The notes beneath the pieces were generated by a model that was given only the letters and a program-made list of their open reading frames with translations, was not told where the DNA came from and made no database searches. Of a stretch of DNA of 64,000 nucleotides, positions 1-10,255 are shown one piece after another (the first letter of the stretch is position 1; every line of letters starts with the position of its first letter). Both the position numbers and the translations under genes were made by a program. The DNA is taken from positions 145,809 through 209,808 of the forward strand of contig VZQC01009973.1 in NCBI GenBank assembly GCA_009823505.1. The letters are read 5' to 3'. Origin of the DNA: Rhizomys pruinosus (taxonomy: Eukaryota; Chordata; Mammalia; Rodentia; Spalacidae).

Positions 1-1035
1 CATGGCTTACTAAGCTGACCAAAAATGCCTTATAGCAGTGTTCTTCCCAGAAGTGCCAAAGGCCTGGCTTTGTGGTCCATCCTGTGTAATCCTTGTATTT
101 CCTAGCTGTCCTCCTGAAAGTCATGTTCATCCCCTCAGTCCTCCACTTCATACCCCTGTGGCCCTATCAGGTGCAGCTACGTAACTCATAAAAGAAATAT
201 TAACATTAGCTGTTTATCATGGCACATGCAAACAGAAAAGCAATAAAAGTATAGGCTTGCTCACTCAATTACCATTGAAATAGATATCACAAAAATTATT
301 CAGTGTCAGAAATCTAATTTTGTATGATATTTCTATATATTTCCATTGCTAATTTTTCTTCCCTCCAGTATTAGTGAATTAATATGCTTCAAATGTCCCT
401 CAAGCTACCCTGGAAAAAAAAATTCTACTTATTTAGCTGAGCTACCCAAATCCATTACACAAATTTCCTTTACAGCAAAGCATTGATGAATGAAACGTCT
501 CATGCTAATGTAAGAATAATCAATTTAGAATGCTTATGACAATTAACAAAGCTGAAGATACGCCTTGAAGGCTCCATGCTTTGTCAGCCCTGATTTGGAT
601 TAAACTTGTGCTAATGGGATCATTTTTCTTCCAAAAGGTATTCTTTTTAAGCAGACCTATCAATTAATATGAATTATGCATGTATAAAAGTACTAATGTC
701 ATTAATTAGACAAATTAATTTTTATGATGCAGTGGATAGACTAACACTAGATTATACGCGATAACTTTCCCCACGGCGCCCAAAGATTTGAAATAAATGA
801 ATAGTTTATATTTGTGTGCTTTCTACAGACTCAGCTGAGATTCATCAGGCTGCTGTGGGTGGGACCGATGGTTGGGATGTTAAATATTCTTGATACTTTC
901 TGAGCTTTGGGGTCACTCCAGAGCATGGAGGCCAAACTGCACAGCAAGAAACTCCAAAAATATTGCTTCTCAGGGTCAGGGAGAAGTTATTAAACTGTAA
1001 GCTTGCATTGATTCCCTTACACAGATGTCATCAGG
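1..1035. other. AT-rich DNA without recognisable gene
   Basis: I see no convincing exon, RNA gene or named repeat in this stretch. It is AT-rich, with short poly-A and poly-T tracts. It may contain old, decayed transposon sequence that cannot be named by eye. Confidence 0.5.
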
Positions 1036-1039
1036 GATG

Positions 1040-1228
1040 GGGGAAGAGAGAGGAAGGAAAGGGAGAGAAAGAGAAAAGAAGGAAAGAAAAAAGGAAGAGA
1101 GAGAGGAACAGAGGAGGGAAGCAGAGAGAGAGAGGGAAGGAGGAAAAGGAAAGAATGGAAACAAAGTAGGAAAGGCCATGGGGAAGGGAGGGAAGGAAGA
1201 AAAGGGACAGGAAGGAAGACCAGAGACC
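1040..1228. repeat. GA-rich polypurine tract
   Basis: About 190 bases are nearly all purine on the plus strand (GGAA, GAGA and AAAG runs with few interruptions). Such tracts are simple-sequence expansions and can adopt triplex (H-DNA) structures. The repetitive Glu/Lys/Arg or Ser/Pro/Phe open frames it creates on both strands are by-products and not genes. Bases 1229-1589 that follow hold no recognisable feature. Confidence 0.85.
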
Positions 1229-1589
1229 AAAGAGCAGATCGGACATTTTCCTATCATGTCTAGGTTGGCTCATTAATGTTGGTCAATAGTTTTTTTTTTT
1301 TCTGAAAAGAAAACATTATTTTAAATATTCAAATCTTCTCATCCATTTCTAAATAGCAAAGTTCTTGGTCAGTCTTGAAAACATTTTATAAGTCCTGGGC
1401 AAACTGTAACTTGTTCTTGGTGAGTTTGCTGTATTACTGAATGTTAGTCCAGTTTGACTGGTGTGATTTTATCTTCTTACTCTAAGTTCTCACTGCCTCA
1501 TTCAGAATTAACTACTTTCCTTTACAACCCTATGAAAACTTCTCTGCAGTTATGAAAGGTGCAGGACGAAGAGACTCACAGGTGGCCTG

Positions 1590-1825
1590 GGATTTGTGAA
1601 GTTGTAGCTGAGGCCAAGGCTCTGTGGGTAAAGTCCTTGCTGTCCAAGCACGGGCATGATGACCAGAGTCCAGATCCCCAGATCTCATGGGAAATCTGGA
1701 TGCAGCAGCACCTTACCTATAATCCCATCCTGTCCCTGTGGGGAGATGGGAGGCAGAGACGGGAGAACCACCGGAAGCTCATGGACCAGCTAGCTAACTT
1801 GGTGTATATGGACCAGTCAGCCTGG
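1590..1825 (+). repeat. Old B4/B1-like SINE, interrupted by an LTR
   Basis: The stretch carries tRNA-head-like wording (GTAAAGTCCTTGCTG, then CCAGATCCCCAGA) followed by a B1-like part (TATAATCCCATCCTGTCCC, GGGAGGCAGAGACGGGAG). This order fits the composite ID+B1 rodent SINEs (B4/RSINE1 type). The element continues after the LTR at 2230-2292. A short motif, GGTGTATATGGACCAG, occurs at 1801 and again at about 2234, so the SINE carries an internal duplication around the LTR insertion site. The family assignment is by eye. Confidence 0.45.
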
Positions 1826-2229
1826 TGGTCTAGTTTGCTTTCAATTTTTGTGGCAAAACACTCTGACCAATACCAACTTGGGAGGGGGTTTATTCACTTT
1901 TTATCTCCAGGGTCACAATTCATCACTCAGGGAGTCCAAGGTAGGAACTCAGTGCAGCAACCTGGAAGCAGGAGCTGAAGCACAGGCCATGGAGGAATGC
2001 TGCTTAGTGGTTTGGTCCCTTGGCCCTTACTCAGCTTACTTTCTTATACAGTACAGAACAACCTGCTTGGGCTGACACTGCCCACAGTGGACTGGTCACA
2101 CCCACTTCACTCAACAATCAAGAAGATGCCTCACAGACATGACCACAAGCCAGTCCAATGGAGGAAATTCCTCAGTTGAGGCTCCTTCAACCCAGGTATG
2201 TCAAGTTGACACTAGCGCTATCCAGCACA
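1826..2229 (-). mobile_element. Solo LTR, ERVL-class type, reverse strand
   Basis: Read on the minus strand this begins TGTGCTGGATAGC...GTCAACTTGACA and ends near CAAACTAGACCA. It is the reverse counterpart of the LTR at 62252-62659. The flanking five bases are CCTGG on the left and CCCGG on the right, a slightly mutated 5-bp target duplication as expected for ERVL-class elements. It is about 400 bp long with no internal region, so it is a solo LTR left by recombination. Confidence 0.7.
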
Positions 2230-2290
2230 CCCGGTGTATATGGACCAGCTAGGCTGGTGTACATAACAGTAAGCAACAAGAGAGAACTCA

Positions 2291-2292
<2 letters not shown>

Positions 2293-2334
<42 letters not shown>
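2293..2334. repeat. (CA)n microsatellite
   Basis: An uninterrupted CA dinucleotide run of about 40 bases lies at the end of the old SINE, where SINE tails commonly seed microsatellites. Confidence 0.95.
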
Positions 2335-2336
<2 letters not shown>

Positions 2337-3419
2337 TCCTACTGTACTAAAGTATCATATTTGCCCTCTAATATGGGTCTGCAGTTTGAGGGGTGTGGGA
2401 CAGCAATCCCGGACTCAGACTTACCTTGAGCATATGCAGGCTACCAATCTGCTTAGTGCATTAGTTGGGAACAAAAGATATAGGGCATACCCTGTTTCTG
2501 CTAGCATGTGCTCAGAAGTCAGGAGTCGGCTTGCTTGTCAGCATACCCCTTTTCTGAATTACCCCCTACGAGTTGGGATGACGTGTGATAGTTTGGAGGT
2601 CTAAGATTGGCTACTGGGAGGTGATTTGATATCATGCAATGTAGGGTCTGCCCATCCATGCTTAAGCTACTGGCTATGGGGAAATGGACAGATTTCATGG
2701 ATTTGCACCCTCTGACGTGGTCCCTGGGATGTCACTGAAGTAAACCCATGCCATACCCTCCTTAGCCTGTTCAACCTCAGGGTCAGCAGCCCCACAGGGG
2801 GGCCTCAGTTCTATCTTACTATTTACAAATATATTAATGAACAAATTTCAAGCTCTTAATTACTCTAGGTCTGCAATGAATCTTGCTATCTGGAAAAATT
2901 GATTCTCTAATTTTATTTTTTTATAAACTTGTTCTTCACTTGATTCTCTTTGAGTCTGCCTAAATTTTGACTTGGTTTATCAATTCCTTCCAAGGAAAAC
3001 TACTGGAAAATTAAAGTTTATGTTGAATTGATTCTATAATCAATTAGGGAAACTATTACATTTTTATGTAGTGAATTTTTGAATTCATAAGCATTTACAC
3101 ATCTTTTCATAAGCATTTACACATCTTCTTGTTACTTGAGTTTCTTTAACTTATTAGAGTAATGTTGCCTGGTGTTTCTGTAGGATCTTATCAATATCTC
3201 TTAGATTTGCTCCTAATATTTTATAAGTTAGGGTAGTGCCAAAGTATAAATCTTAACATCTTAATTTCTGAGTCAAAAACTTAACACAATAGTTTTTATA
3301 ATCTATATATATTATATGTGTGGTACTTTTTATACACAAAATCATACCAGGTAATAACAGTGATAATTTTATTTGTACATTTTCAATGTTTATATTTGTT
3401 TATTTATATGATTATAATG
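2335..3419. other. No recognised feature
   Basis: I see no gene or clear repeat. There are AT-rich stretches around 2820-3400 that may be decayed L1. A tandem near-duplicate of about 24 bases (CATAAGCATTTACACATCTT) lies at about 3088-3127. Confidence 0.4.
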
Positions 3420-3492
3420 CCCCAGGGATCAAACTTAGGGCTTTGTGTGTGCGAGGCCAGCCCTTTACTGCTTTCCTACACCCAGCCCTATA
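3420..3492 (-). repeat. ID-type SINE fragment, reverse strand
   Basis: The sequence reads as the complement of a tRNA-Ala-derived ID element (CCAGGGATCAAACTTAGGGC ... CACCCAGCCC), matching the reversed tRNA B-box and the GGGCTGGG head. It is short and diverged. Confidence 0.55.
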
Positions 3493-3579
3493 GCTGTCAT
3501 TGCAATTGCCAGACCTTTTAGTGCATTGTGGAAATGCACATGGGGGACAGCAGGTATTCTTGACTCATTTTTAATGCTT

Positions 3580-3772
3580 AGCTCGTGTGTGTGTGTGTGT
3601 GTGTGTGTGTTTGTGCACATGTATGAATGTGCACAGTGTACCAAGATGGAAGAGGACAACTTGCAGCACTCACATTATTCCTTCCACCATGTGAGTTCTG
3701 GGAATCGATCCGAAGTTGTTGTCAGGCTTGGGGGCAAGCACCTTTACTTGCTGAGCCAGCACCATGGCCCAT
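3580..3772 (-). repeat. B3-type (B2 superfamily) SINE, reverse strand
   Basis: A GT microsatellite (about 3584-3610) leads into TGCACAGTGTACC..., AGAGGACAACTTGCAG, TCCTTCCACCATGTGAGTTC and TTACTTGCTGAGCCAGCACC. This is the reversed order of a B3/B2 SINE: tail, unique region, then tRNA-related head at the right end. Confidence 0.75.
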
Positions 3773-3969
3773 AAATTCATTTATAGGCTCAGTGGTTAGA
3801 GCTTTTCAGGTTTCATTATTAATATAACAGACTTTCCATAGGTACCCTTTGGAAGATTAGTTTATTCTAACATTGGACTTGTTCTTTTATTGGAGATGTT
3901 GTTATAAACTTTACTAAATTTATTATAAAAGTATTTATCTTAAAGTATTTATTATAAAAACAATAATTT

Positions 3970-4223
3970 GGGGCTGGAGAGATGGCCTAGCAGTTAAGAG
4001 CGCCAACCGCTCTTACAGAGGACCCGGGTTCGATCCCCAGCACCCACATGGTGGCCGAGAACCGTCTGAAACTCCAATTCCAGGAGAACTCCAGTTCCAG
4101 GGGAATCCGAGACCGTCTTCTGACCTCCGCGGCATTGCACGACACGGGTGCACAAACTTGCATGCAGACAGTACATTCATACACATAAAGAAATAAATAA
4201 AATTAATAAAAAAAAAATTAAAA
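3970..4223 (+). repeat. B2 SINE with 17-bp internal duplication
   Basis: The element starts GGGGCTGGAGAGATGGCC and contains the RNA polymerase III B box (GGTTCGATCCC). It ends in an A-rich AATAAATAAAATTAATAAAA tail. The target duplication AAAAACAATAATTT flanks it at 3956-3969 and about 4224-4237. The body holds two neighbouring copies of an AACTCCARTTCCAGGRG motif, a subfamily mark also seen at 31752 and 54855. Confidence 0.95.
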
Positions 4224-4237
4224 AAAAACAATAATTT

Positions 4238-5109
4238 TATCTAATGTCTTTTTCTGTTTTTGAGGTAGCATGCTTTATCCTCTATTTCATAGTTTTAGAT
4301 TGTATTTCAATTGGTTTGAATAGGCAAATCCAGCTTGGCATCATGAATAAGGTTACCATATTGTGTCATATAACAATTTTAGGTTTCATTGATTTGAATT
4401 TAACGATGATTTTATGATTTTGTTATTTATGTGAGAGAAAATAATCTGTGCTTTCTCTTGTTAGTATCCTTCAGTATTTAATATTACAACAGCAGGGGTT
4501 TCCTTTTCCTATTTCCTGGAAAAGTTGTTTAAAAGGAGCTTATTTGTTTCTCTATTGATTGTTAATATTCCGCTGGGCCGCAGTATGGGTCTGGAGGTTG
4601 CATGTATCTGCTTGTGGGTAGGCTGTTTTATAAATCGTTTTTTAATTGTGCATAAAATTTTAGTAGACACGTGACAATCATCTATTCCACATTGTCAGTT
4701 TAATGCTGTCACGTCTTTCTATTAATTTGATGCTTCCCAATTTTAAATGTGTTAGTTTAAATTCATAGTATTTAAAGTTACCAGAATAACTTCTTATCCT
4801 TTATTCTGGGTATCAGTGACCTGTGATTGGTGTGCATGGTCTCTGACACCAGGCTTAGACTCTGATTTACTAGAAGGATTTTTCAGGGCTCAGAAAAACA
4901 GTCTGCTAATGCTAATGGTTTGTTACAGGGAAGAACTCTGTTCCAAATTAAAATGCACACAGGAATATGTGTGTGAGGTAGTCTAGGAGAGGGCTGTGCA
5001 TGCTTCAGGTTGAGGCTTATGGGGAACACTGTTCTAGTTTAGGGTGTTCAAGTGAAACTGACTAGCTGAAGTCAGTCATGCGAATATCTACACAGCTCCA
5101 TGGCTGCCC
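4238..5109. other. No recognised feature
   Basis: AT-rich DNA with no gene, tRNA or clear repeat that I can name. Short stop-bounded frames show no family resemblance. Confidence 0.4.
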
Positions 5110-5265
5110 CCAGTAAGGACCCTGGACACCAGGCTCGGGTGAACTTCTCCAGTAAGGACCCTGGACACCAGACTCGGGTTAACTTCCCCAGTAAGGACCC
5201 TGGACACCAGGCTCGGGTGAACTTTCCTAGTAAGGACCCTGGGCACCAGGCTCAGGTGGGGGTCC
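5110..5265 (+). repeat. 39-bp minisatellite, four units
   Basis: Four head-to-tail copies start at 5110, 5149, 5188 and 5227. Each begins with C(C/T)AGTAAGGACCCTGG and is 39 bases long. The first three are nearly identical and the fourth is diverged. Because 39 is a multiple of three, the array stays open as a repeat of 13 residues containing SKDPGHQARVNF. There is no splice or promoter evidence for a gene, so I treat the frame as a by-product. Confidence 0.9.
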
Positions 5266-6060
5266 CCCAGTTGACACGCTTTGGTATATTGTCATGCACC
5301 AGAAGTGGCACAATTAAATGCATCTAGATGATCCCACTAGCTAGGTTTCGAAGCTTTATTTAATTTCACAATTGTTACCTTTTAATGTGGACATTCAGCC
5401 CAGATAAATCTGATATATATTTGTACATATAGCCTTATTTTTATTTATTTGTTTTAAAATTCATTTCTTTCTGCTATGTTGCCTATTTTCTTCTACTACT
5501 TTGGGATATAAATAATTTCATTGTGCTCTCCAGATATTATAATATGAATTCTTCATTATCTGGAGTACAAGTAAATTTAGCATTTTCATCAATGGGTGCT
5601 TAATGCAAAATCTTAGAAATTTTTAATTGTATTTTCCATGTACATTTTATAATAACTACAAACTTTTAATTTTGTCTGTATTTTAACTCTCTTCAGACAT
5701 ATTTGTGTAGACAAAGTTTAGACTCACCTACCTATTTACAGCCTTTCTGTCGCTCCTGTTTTGGTGCTGGACCCTGACCCACGCCCCCCCCCCATCTACT
5801 GCTAAGATCTTACTTCAGAATTTGCTTGGCTGTAAATGCCTTTTTCTACCTTCATTTTTTAGAGTGTATTTTCACTTTCAACAGGATTAGAATTCAGCAG
5901 TGTGAAGAGGCCTCGCTTGTCTCTGACTTCCATCGCATGCTGGATTTTCTGACACTCTTGCTTCTTCTCTGCAGGTGACATCTTCAATTCTCAGCCCTCC
6001 CTCCAAATATCGGCTTTCTAATTTTTCTTTTTTTTTTGAGACAGGGACTTTGTTTTTTTA
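5266..6060. other. No recognised feature
   Basis: AT-rich intergenic DNA. A C9-type run lies near 5786. I see nothing that can be assigned to a gene or named repeat. Confidence 0.4.
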
Positions 6061-6061
6061 A

Positions 6062-6275
6062 GATTCATTTTTATTTTATGTGTGTGTGTTTTGCCAGCAT
6101 GTATGTAAGTGTACTGTATGGGTACTGTGCTCTTAGAGGCCAGAAGGGAACATCAGATGCCCTTAAAGAGGGGTAACAAACTGCCACGATTAGCCATGTG
6201 AATTCTAGGAACTCCCTGGGGTAATCTGTTAGAGCATCCAGTGCTCTTAACTGCAGCTCTATCTCTCCAGCCCTG
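6062..6275 (-). repeat. B2/B3 SINE, reverse strand
   Basis: The reversed order is visible: AT-rich tail with TGTGTGTGTG, then GGCCAGAAGGGAACATCAGATG, then AGTGCTCTTAACTGCAGCTC and TATCTCTCCAGCCC as the tRNA-like head at the right end. It is fairly diverged. Confidence 0.8.
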
Positions 6276-6289
6276 TTTCTGCTTTTTAC

Positions 6290-6382
6290 TGTCTGTTTTT
6301 ATAGTGTCGGGAAACTGAACCTGGGACCTTGCACAACCCAGGCAAGTGCTCTTCCACTGAGCTACATCCTCATCCTCTAGTT
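6290..6382 (-). repeat. ID-type SINE, reverse strand
   Basis: The segment contains GAACCTGGGACCTTGCACAA, GGCAAGTGCTCTTCCACTGA and GCTACATCCTCATCCTC, the reverse complement of an ID element with its tRNA-like B box. Confidence 0.75.
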
Positions 6383-6659
6383 TTGCAGTAGTTTTATTCT
6401 AATATGCCTCTGCATGTGCTTTTAGGTATTTTGCTTTATATTTACCCTCTTTGAGGTTAAGAACAGAACTTGGCATTCTCACTTTAAATATTTCATTAGT
6501 TTCTTTGCTTCGCTTCTCACCACTAAGAGGCTGACTATGTATGTTAGACATGGCTCGAAAGTTAAACCCATGTTTAACTTTCTTTCCATACTCCAATCTG
6601 TGTTCTACTGACTTGTCTTCTGTTTTACTAATTCTTTGTCCTGCTCATTTCATCTGTCA

Positions 6660-8125
6660 TTTAGCACCTCTGTTGAGTTCTTAATTTTCATTTTTAACTT
6701 AATTTTTTATATTTTGAGAATTTCATACATGAGTATTCTATTTTCAACATTTCCACCCCCTTCTGTGCTCCCACTCTCAAATTCATGACCTTTTCTTTAA
6801 TTGTCACATATATATAGTGTGTGTGTGTGTGTGTGGTGTACATACATAAGTATATATATATGTCACATATATACCAAAATTATGACCTTTGAAAATAAAC
6901 TGTATGCTAATTCCAAAATATATTTAGGAGTTCACATTTTCCCTTCAATTTTATATTACTCTAACATATGAATACATACCCTCCATACATATACCACAAT
7001 TACAAAGTTTGAAAATAAGTAGTCAGTCAATTCTAGAGCCCATTAAGGTATTCACATTATAACAACATAGTTGCCTTCAGATAAAAAGAAATATAACATT
7101 AACTTTTCTCAGCTTGACTTTCAACTAGGGATTTGGTGCTAGCATCCACAAATGAGGGATACCATTCCTTGTTTGTTTTTCTGGGACTGTGTTACTTCAC
7201 TTAGCCTAATGGCTTCAACTTACATCCATTTACCTGCATAGTTCATGATGTCATCCTTATTTACCACTGCATAGAATTCCATGTGTATATATACCACATT
7301 TTCTCTATCTACTTGTCAGTTGTGGGACACTTGGGTTTTTCTTCCAGCTCTTTGCTAGTATGAAGAGAGCTGCAATAAACATAGATGTGCATGTATCTCT
7401 GCGATAGGATGAGTCTTGTGGGTATATACCCAGGAGTGGTATGACTGGGTCAGGTGGTAGGCTCATTTTCAGTTTCTTGAGATTTCTCCACACTGCTTTC
7501 CATAGGGGTTGCATGAATTCACATTACCACCAGCAGTGGGTAAGTGTTCCCCTTTCCCCACAACCTCTCCAAAATTTGGTATCCTTTGTTTTCTGAATAA
7601 TAGCTAGGCTTACTGGAGCATGATGAAATCCTAAGTTGGTTTTAATTTGCATTTCCTTAATTATTATTGATGTTGAACATTTTTTATGATGTTTCTCAGC
7701 CATCTTTACTTCTTCATTTGTGAAGTCTCTGTTAAGCTCTTTACTCCAACTTTTGAGTAGGTCATTTGTTGTCTTTCTCCTTTGTGTTTTGAGTAGTTTA
7801 TACACTTTGGATGTTAGTGCTCTATCAGATGTGTCACTAGTGAAGGTTTCCTCCCAATCTGTGGGTTTTCTCTTCACTTTATTGATTGTTTCTTCTGCTG
7901 TACAGAAGCTCTTGAGTTTAATAAGGTCTCATCTGTCAATTGTTAACCTTATTGTTTGCACAGCTGCTGTCTGATTTAGAAAGACTTTTCTTATGCTTAT
8001 GTACTGTAGATTACTACCAATGTTTTCTTCTATCATTTTCCAAGTTTCAGGATTCACATTGAAGTCTTTGATCCATATGAAATTGTTTTTTGTACATGGT
8101 GAGAGGTAGGAGATTAGTTTTATTT
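6660..8125 (-). mobile_element. L1 fragment, reverse strand: ORF2 C-terminus and 3' UTR
   Basis: Read on the minus strand, about 8125-7130 encodes the C-terminal part of L1 ORF2. At 7514-7305 the frame contains PLWKAVWRNLKKLKM, then IPLLGIYPQDSS and MFIAALFI, hallmarks of the cysteine-rich ORF2 tail. At 7877-7524 it contains KELNRDFTNEEVKMAEKH and RGTLTHCWW. Below 7130 lies the 3' UTR with short AT and GT repeats. The copy is 5'-truncated inside ORF2 and carries stops and frameshifts, so it cannot move on its own. Confidence 0.9.
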
Positions 8126-8135
8126 TTCTTTTTTT

Positions 8136-10255
8136 TTATTTTTTATTTATTTTTTTTTCTAATTAAATTACTTTTTATTGATGCTTTGTGCATTTCATAC
8201 ATTTTTTCCAATTCAGTTCAGGGCTTAGTCTCCCTTTCCCCTCCCCCCCCCACCCCCACCCATCCAGATCATGCATTCTGCCATATCACTGTCCTGCATT
8301 CTTTCTCTCTAGTTTTTTTTTTCATTTTAGCTATAAGTGATAATAAATGAGTACAAGCATCCTTCAATGAAAACCTATCTGCAGGCTGTTGTGCCCATGC
8401 CCCAAACAACCTACCGCCCCACCATCTCAGTGGGGGGTGGTACAGGTTGTTTGTTTCCATTATAAAGTTGCTTCAAATGAGTGTACAGACTATATTTCGC
8501 TGTAGTTTCACCATTCACCCCAATCGCAGCCTTTACATTCTACTCTGCCCCCTCTTCCGAGGTTTTGTTCCCTAGGCTTAGAAAGTGGGCACAGGTGGAT
8601 GGAGGTAAACAGTCCACTCTCTCTGGAGGCTTGCGTGATTGCGACTCTGGTCATTCTGGCTGTTTCTTTCATGGGCTGACAGGTTGCAGGAATAACCTTT
8701 CGATCTATAATGAACGAAGCACAAGCATTAGATATATAGGTATTTAAGCACACTCATAGTCTGGTATGTTACTTTAGCACATACACCAGCTTGGATATTG
8801 TCCAACTCCTTGAATTACATTTTTTCCCCCATGTTAAATATGACCGGGTCTTACTGCGGCTTATAACATCTCTTAACCTGTAGAGGAGGCAAGCTTGTGG
8901 CATTATCCATGGGTCATTTCTCCAAGGGGAGAGCCAATAGCCAACTATATTTGGGTTATACAGGCACATGGCTGCCTTGCCTGCACAGTATTCCATGCAG
9001 GTGAGTTGTAGCTGGTGTTGACGGTGTAGTCTTGCTTGACTCAGGAGACCACCATCTGCCTTATTGGTTAGTGGCCTTTGGCAACACTCTCTGGTGTTCC
9101 AGGGGCCATTGTACACTTGCATGTGTGGTCTCAATTATTCTCCCATGTAACGCAGGTCTTCGGCAGCATGGTCTTATTGCCTTTCCTCCTGTAGGTATCC
9201 CAAACTAGAGGCAAGGAGCCCTTACCTTTTGTGGGGCCTTGGATACCCTGGCAACATCTCCTTGGTAGAACAAATCCATTGTTGATGTCAGAGCTCTGTA
9301 TTAATATATTTTGCCTGAGTGCATAGCCATAGGACTTTAGTATTATATTGGGTTCTGAACAGAGCTAATCCCTTCCAAGTTCCCGCAATGTCTATTAGTC
9401 AATTAAGAAAGCAGTTTACTGGTTTTATAAGCGATTACCTCTACAATAGTGGCTCCAATTTACAGTTGGGGAACAACCTCATCATAGTCATATTTCCCCT
9501 TGTTCTATGCGGGGAAGCAAGGAAAGTCTCTCAATCAGAAACCTTTGTGGCACCTAGAAGGTTAAAGTTTTAATTAGGACTCATTATAACTAGTTGTTAA
9601 TGTAGGATCCCAGGAGGCGTTCGATGTTTTATGGCAAATCTGAGGCTTTTCTTCCTGAATGTATCAGACGGGTCAGCCTTTCCGTTGCAACTTTTTGGTA
9701 CATCCTACTCCATGCAAACATTGTATCTTTTTTCCTCAGCCATTAAGTTGGTGACGTTTTGTCCTGTTGGAACAAACAATCTTTTCCCATAGTTAGTTTT
9801 AATATTTGAATTGCAAGGGTTTGATGACAAGGTTTCATGTCTTTCTGATCCCCCCCCTTTTTTTTTTAGCGTATGAGTCTCCAGAGGACAGTTGTATTAT
9901 ACATGACTATAGGGGGAAGTCAAGGCATCAGATTTTATCAAATTTACCCATGTTGTGTTGGGTGACTATATATGATAACTTGGGAAGCAAACTTAATTTT
10001 TACGTTAAATCATCTTTAAGAGAATGCTACAAGGTGAAACAGAGAAATTATAGAGAAATTATAGAGAAATTTGTATGTGGTTAATCCCAAAACGTCTTGC
10101 TCTCAGAGTTTATGTATACGCAAATGTGGGCAACAGTAAATTATATCTCCATTTAACTCAGTTGCACTACCATTTTTATCAGATTCTGTAAACCCATGTT
10201 GTCTTAATATGCACGTTTCCTTTTCTAAGTCCTAAAACAAAATGTAACCTGTAGA
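8136..10255 (-). mobile_element. L1-tailed repeat with long non-ORF2 body, reverse strand
   Basis: The 3' end (left) is poly-T followed by an L1-like tail: TATTGATGCTTTGTGCATTT, then a C-rich stretch (G-rich on the minus strand), then CATGCATTCTGCC. To the right, about 8300-9250 matches a body shared with 14706-15765, 29026-29440 and 34623-35110. Bases 9250-10255 occur only in this copy. The body is not recognisable L1 ORF2. A minus-strand frame at 9134-8769 (121 codons) and a segment containing AHGAWAQQPAD-like wording recur between copies, but no family is recognised. On the minus strand it follows directly after L1 ORF2 (next entry), so it may be an unusually long L1 3' extension rather than a separate element. 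Confidence 0.65.

Noticed and set aside
963..1276. Overlapping open frames on both strands rich in Glu/Lys or Ser/Pro/Phe
   Set aside because: They come from a GA-rich simple tract, which stays open by composition. There is no conserved domain or start context.
2158..2604. 148-codon plus-strand frame
   Set aside because: It runs through an LTR end and a (CA)n array that encodes a Thr-His repeat, so it is a by-product of repeats.
3984..4060. tRNA-like A and B boxes as a tRNA gene
   Set aside because: They belong to the tRNA-derived head of a B2 SINE, with an A-rich tail and target duplication. The same applies to the other B2 and ID copies.
5100..5327. 75-codon frame with SKDPGHQ repeats as a possible gene
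   Set aside because: It is explained by a 39-bp minisatellite. There are no splice sites, promoter or homologous protein known to me.
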